Of a stretch of DNA of 58,203 bases, positions 55,202 through 58,203 are shown piece after piece. The position numbers and the translations under genes are program-made. This DNA is from an uncultured Clostridia bacterium (GTDB lineage: Bacteria; Bacillota; Clostridia; TANB77; CAG-508): contig CANPZY010000007.1 in assembly GCA_947588945.1 (NCBI GenBank), positions 1 to 58,203 on the forward strand. Direction: 5' to 3'. The notes beneath the pieces are model-generated. The model had not been told where the DNA came from and searched no databases. It was given only the letters and a program-made list of their open reading frames with translations. Positions within the stretch are counted from its first letter, which is position 1. Every line of letters begins with the position of its first letter.

Positions 55202-56104
55202 CTAATGAGTCTGTGTGTAGTCTAAAACCTCCTTTGCTTGCTTCCAATTTTCAAAGATATAATATGGTCCTTCATTAGATTTATATTCAGGAAAAACTCC
55301 ATCCTGTATCATTTCTTTGATGCTAGTATTACTTTGAGAAGCTTTTGCATAAAGGCATGCCTTTTCTCTTTTACAACAAATAACCACTGTTTCTGAATCA
55401 TAAAGTGGTCCACATGTATGACACATTTCAATATTATTTGGAGATAGCATATCATCAGAAAGAACATTGACATTTATTAGAATATTTAGTTCAGAATCTA
55501 ATAATAAATTGCCATATGGACTATCTATTAAAGGTATTTCTAAACAGCCAATTGCGGATTTGGCATTATATATCTTTTCGTTCGTAGTATTAGGTTCTAA
55601 AAATCTGTCAGAACTTATATTTAATCCTTCCGAAAATCGATATACTTTCCCATCATAGATCTCATAGTCAATATCATCATAACGAATGCTATTAATGTAA
55701 TCATTCCATGTTAAAATAGGTTGCGTTTTGAATGTTGTTACAGTGTAGAGATGGAAGGATATACTGTCTCCCTCTTTAATAAATAAAGGATAAATCAAGG
55801 AATTATTATGTAAGTAACCCGTAGTATTATACTCACTATATAAATGTTTCAGGAAACTTCCAACTATATCCTTTGACTCACATACCCGAATGCCAATTTC
55901 TTTGCCATCACGCATACAAACAAATTCGCTACTATTTGGTAAATACATAAGATCAAAATCACCATTTGAACCATATGATCCAATCTTTATCATAACCTCT
56001 TTCTCTTCTGCGTCAGCCACTGTAGGATTAAATAAAAACATAATAAAAAGCAAAACAACGATGGTACATCTCAAGAATACAGAGTTATTAAGAAATTTCT
56101 TCAT
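55202..56104 (-). CDS. Secreted protein of unknown function, foreign-looking
   Basis: The protein has 300 residues with a clear signal peptide (hydrophobic residues 12-28, cleavage likely after VADA). Cys-rich stretches (CHTCGP, VICCKREKAC) suggest disulfides. I do not recognise the family. Stretches I counted reach 30-40% G+C, above the neighbours, and codon use is less biased. It has the only unshifted in-frame CGG codon I found in the window (55886-55888). Ribosome-binding site AAGGAG. These features suggest recent transfer. Confidence 0.72.
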   Translation of the reverse strand: MKKFLNNSVFLRCTIVVLLFIMFLFNPTVADAEEKEVMIKIGSYGSNGDFDLMYLPNSSEFVCMRDGKEIGIRVCESKDIVGSFLKHLYSEYNTTGYLHNNSLIYPLFIKEGDSISFHLYTVTTFKTQPILTWNDYINSIRYDDIDYEIYDGKVYRFSEGLNISSDRFLEPNTTNEKIYNAKSAIGCLEIPLIDSPYGNLLLDSELNILINVNVLSDDMLSPNNIEMCHTCGPLYDSETVVICCKREKACLYAKASQSNTSIKEMIQDGVFPEYKSNEGPYYIFENWKQAKEVLDYTQTH

Positions 56105-56252
56105 TATTAGTAGTTCTCCTTTATTTTTTTTAATATTCAGTTGTCAAATAAAAAATCACTTAAAATGTCTCATTTCCAAAGTAATTACAAAATTACCTAA
56201 AAATCCTCCTCTCTAAAATATTAGTGTAAAGATTAAAAAAAAATCTATAGTT

Positions 56253-56291
56253 ATTATACCATATTATGTAAATAACGTCAATATAATATGG
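56253..56291 (-). promoter_or_regulatory. Promoter of the secreted protein gene with an inverted repeat
   Basis: TTGACG (56276-56281), 17 bases, TATAAT (56253-56258) on the minus strand. CCATATTAT...ATAATATGG (56259-56267 and 56283-56291) brackets the -35 and could be an operator. The leader to 56105 has a GGAGG near 56210 without a start codon after it, and no gene. Confidence 0.65.
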
Positions 56292-56436
56292 CTCTAATGT
56301 ATCTATATTAATTATAGTTTTAAAAGAATATATAGATGAAAATATAACATAAAAATGAAATAATTCTATAATTAAATCTTCATATAAATATGGAATATTT
56401 TTGGAACATATATTTTTTTCTTTCATACATTATAAT

Positions 56437-56937
56437 ATGGAAAATTTAAAAAAATCAAATTATACATACAATTCTGATGTATTAAATAATAATTTATATA
56501 CTTTGAAAAAAAATTACCATTTTATTGAAGTCAATTCAATCGGAAAGAGTGTTTTAGGCAAAGATATTTTATGTGCAAAAATTGGAACTGGAAAAAAAGA
56601 AGTTTTTTATTCAGCTTCTTATCATGCCAATGAATATATAACTTCTATTGTTCTTAATAAATTTTTATCTGATTACTGCATCTCTTATAAAAATAATTAT
56701 AAAATGTTCAGTTATCCTGCAAGAACATTGTTTGAAACGACTACACTTTACATTGTTCCAATGGTTAATCCTGATGGTGTAGATTTAGTAACTGGTAAAT
56801 TTGCACCTCAAACTCCAATTTATGAATTTGCTAAAAATATATCTAGCTCATTTCCTTCTATACCTTTTCCTCTAGGTTGGAAAGCAAATTTGAGAGGTGA
56901 AAGTTTGATTAACTTCCACCTCTATTTTGAAAATTAA
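56437..56937 (+). pseudogene. M14 zinc carboxypeptidase, cut by an inserted element
   Basis: The frame encodes the N-terminal part of an M14 peptidase: SASYHANEYITS carries the HxxE zinc motif and IVPMVNPDGVDLVTG is conserved. Related enzymes act on gamma-D-Glu-diaminoacid bonds of peptidoglycan. After WKANLRG, where the family continues to the next zinc His, the sequence switches to unrelated codons and ends. The break coincides with an imperfect palindrome and the end of a serine recombinase gene, so the element has split the gene. No ribosome-binding site is obvious before the start. Confidence 0.8.
56893..56923. other. Junction palindrome, candidate attachment site
   Basis: AGAGGTG-a-AAGTT and AACTT-c-CACCTCT form a 12-of-13 inverted repeat around TGATT, right where M14 homology ends and 21 bases from the recombinase stop codon. 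Confidence 0.5.
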
Positions 56938-56943
56938 TGTAGC

Positions 56944-58203
56944 TTAAACTACATTTTCTTTATCATCTAAAATCTGTTCAATTGGAGTAAAGTCATCTAT
57001 ATTTTCACTAATTGTATTTAATGGTGCAAAATTAAATGTAATAAATACATTTTTGTCTTTATCAATTTCAATTTTATCAACAAGTCTATATAGATATGAT
57101 TTATCTATTTCTTTCATTTCTAAAAATTCATTTATTAACTTATTCATTTTATCATCATTATTTTTACTTTTATCTAATTGCTGTCCTTGTAAAGCTTGAA
57201 AATTATCCATTAATTCAGACTTTTTTATATTTAATTCTTCTCTTTCTTTAATATATTTTTGAGATATTCTTATAAAATCAGACTCTGTTAATACTCCGTT
57301 TTAATTTATCTTCATATAATTCATCCATTATTCTATTGTTTTCTATGATTTTAGTTTCTATAGTTTCTATTTGCTTTTTTACTGATGACAATAAATCTAT
57401 CGTTTTATTTGCTACTTTTTTGTATGTTTCTTCAAGCATTGATTTATTGGCATAAATTTTGCAAACCTTTTTGATGACTTCTATTATTTGTTCTTCAAAT
57501 TTATAGTAATTTAAATTTCTTGTATAACAGCCTCTTTTTTTATAGCCTGTATCTACAATATATGGAATTTTAGGACGATCGACTTTGTGATTTACCTTTA
57601 ATACAATTTGCATTTGCCATCCGACAATGTTTGCAATAAATCAATCCTCGAAGTAAATAATCATATTGTTTTACAACTTTTTTTGCTCTTTCTTTATGTA
57701 TTATTTGCACTTTTTCAAATACATCTTTATCTATAATTGCTTCGTGTGTATCATTTACTCTAATGTGTTTTTCTTTTTCAACTTTACGAAGTTTCTTTAC
57801 TTTATAAGAAACGACAGATACTTTATTTTGAATGGTATTTCCAATATAAACTTCATTTTTTAACATATTGCATAATGTTGTTTCATTCCATTTAAAAGTT
57901 GTTCTTTCATCTTGAACAATACCTGTCTTTCTATATCCAGAGGGACTTAAAATATGATTATCATTTAAATACTTAACAATTAATTTACTTCCAGTTCCAT
58001 TTGCATAGATTTCAAAAATTTTTCTTACTATATCTACAACATTTTCATCAACAACTAATTTATTTTTGTTAACTCCATCTTTTTTATATCCGATAAGCAG
58101 GTGTGCTGCATAAATATTCTCCTTGCTTTTGTTTTTCTTTAAAAACACTTCTTATCTTTTTAGATATATCTTTTGCATACATATCATTTAATATGGCTTT
58201 GAA
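56944..58203 (-). CDS. Large serine recombinase, N-terminus beyond the window, three +1 shifts at CGG
   Basis: The gene is read in four segments joined by skipping one C at CGG codons 58090-58092, 57621-57623 and 57296-57298. Joined, it gives 418 residues covering the end of the resolvase domain (FKAILNDMYAKDISKKIRSV), the recombinase domain (KLVVDENVVDIVRKIFEIYA), a zinc ribbon (YCKHCGWQMQIV) and a coiled-coil C-terminus. The joins restore PAYGYKKDG and CKHCGW, both family-typical. No other stop or deletion is seen in the segments. It lies at the edge of a mobile element inserted in an M14 peptidase gene and probably catalysed that insertion. Confidence 0.85.

Noticed and set aside
50868-58203. 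Reverse transcriptase or template repeat of a diversity-generating retroelement
   Set aside because: I searched the window by eye for a second GC-rich copy of the lectin-like tail and for reverse transcriptase motifs and found neither.
1-58203. tRNA and rRNA genes
   Set aside because: No GC-rich cloverleaf-like or rRNA-like stretch was seen; the GC-rich patches found are the relA-hisS repeat, the lectin-like tail and the 55.1 kb terminator.

Overview
The window is AT-rich, roughly 25-30% G+C by eye, and carries a typical Clostridia gene set. Genes for endospore formation or germination (YqfC, YqfD, a PdaA-like deacetylase, SpoVG, a GerS-like lipoprotein) point to a spore-forming, low-GC Clostridia lineage, probably an uncultured gut member. 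Most genes lie on the minus strand. Strong Shine-Dalgarno (SD) sequences and several TTG starts (comFC, murT, murC, infB) are evident. I saw no rRNA, tRNA or CRISPR array.

Layout: 0-8.6 kb holds a truncated KAP-type NTPase, comFC, recD2, an unknown membrane protein, murT and hisS. A GC-rich triple repeat (8.67-8.99 kb) separates hisS from relA and recJ. Next come a plus-strand deoD with a frameshift, an anchored protein, mntP, uppP, spoVG, murC, a transglutaminase-like protein, a DUF4364 regulator, proS, scpB, a Ca2+-type P-ATPase, an RNase E/G, pth and a large fibro-slime/MucBP surface protein. From 30.6 to 38.7 kb is the conserved recO-yqzL-era-(DUF3048)-dgkA-ybeY-(unknown)-yqfD-yqfC block plus a PdaA-like gene. 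From 38.8 to 45.6 kb are a membrane protein, gatD, a dicarboxylate symporter, an HD-GYP protein, mazF, a GerS-like gene, nrnA and rbfA. infB-nusA-rimP follow. The right end (50.8-58.2 kb) is accessory: a pilin-like protein with a GC-rich C-type-lectin-like tail, small unknowns, a secreted nuclease, a methyltransferase, a foreign-looking secreted protein, and an M14 carboxypeptidase gene cut by an element carrying a large serine recombinase.

The most striking observation concerns the codon CGG. I read the coding frames of the window for CGG and found five in-frame occurrences. Four of them (one in deoD, three in the serine recombinase) sit exactly where the frame must move +1 to restore the protein. 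In each case skipping the C of CGG lets the next codon be GGA or GGT, giving glycine, at two sites a glycine that is conserved in the family. The fifth is in the foreign-looking secreted protein at 55.2 kb. The other genes contain the CGG triplet many times, but only out of frame. This suggests that CGG is unassigned or very slow in this organism, and that CGG-N may be recoded by a +1 shift, with a systematic sequence error as the main alternative.

Other points of interest: a possible diversity-generating-retroelement target in a pilin-like protein, murT and gatD separated by 32 kb, a ProRS without its editing domain, a MazF without a neighbouring antitoxin, and a leader element repeated upstream of uppP, pth and the GerS-like gene.
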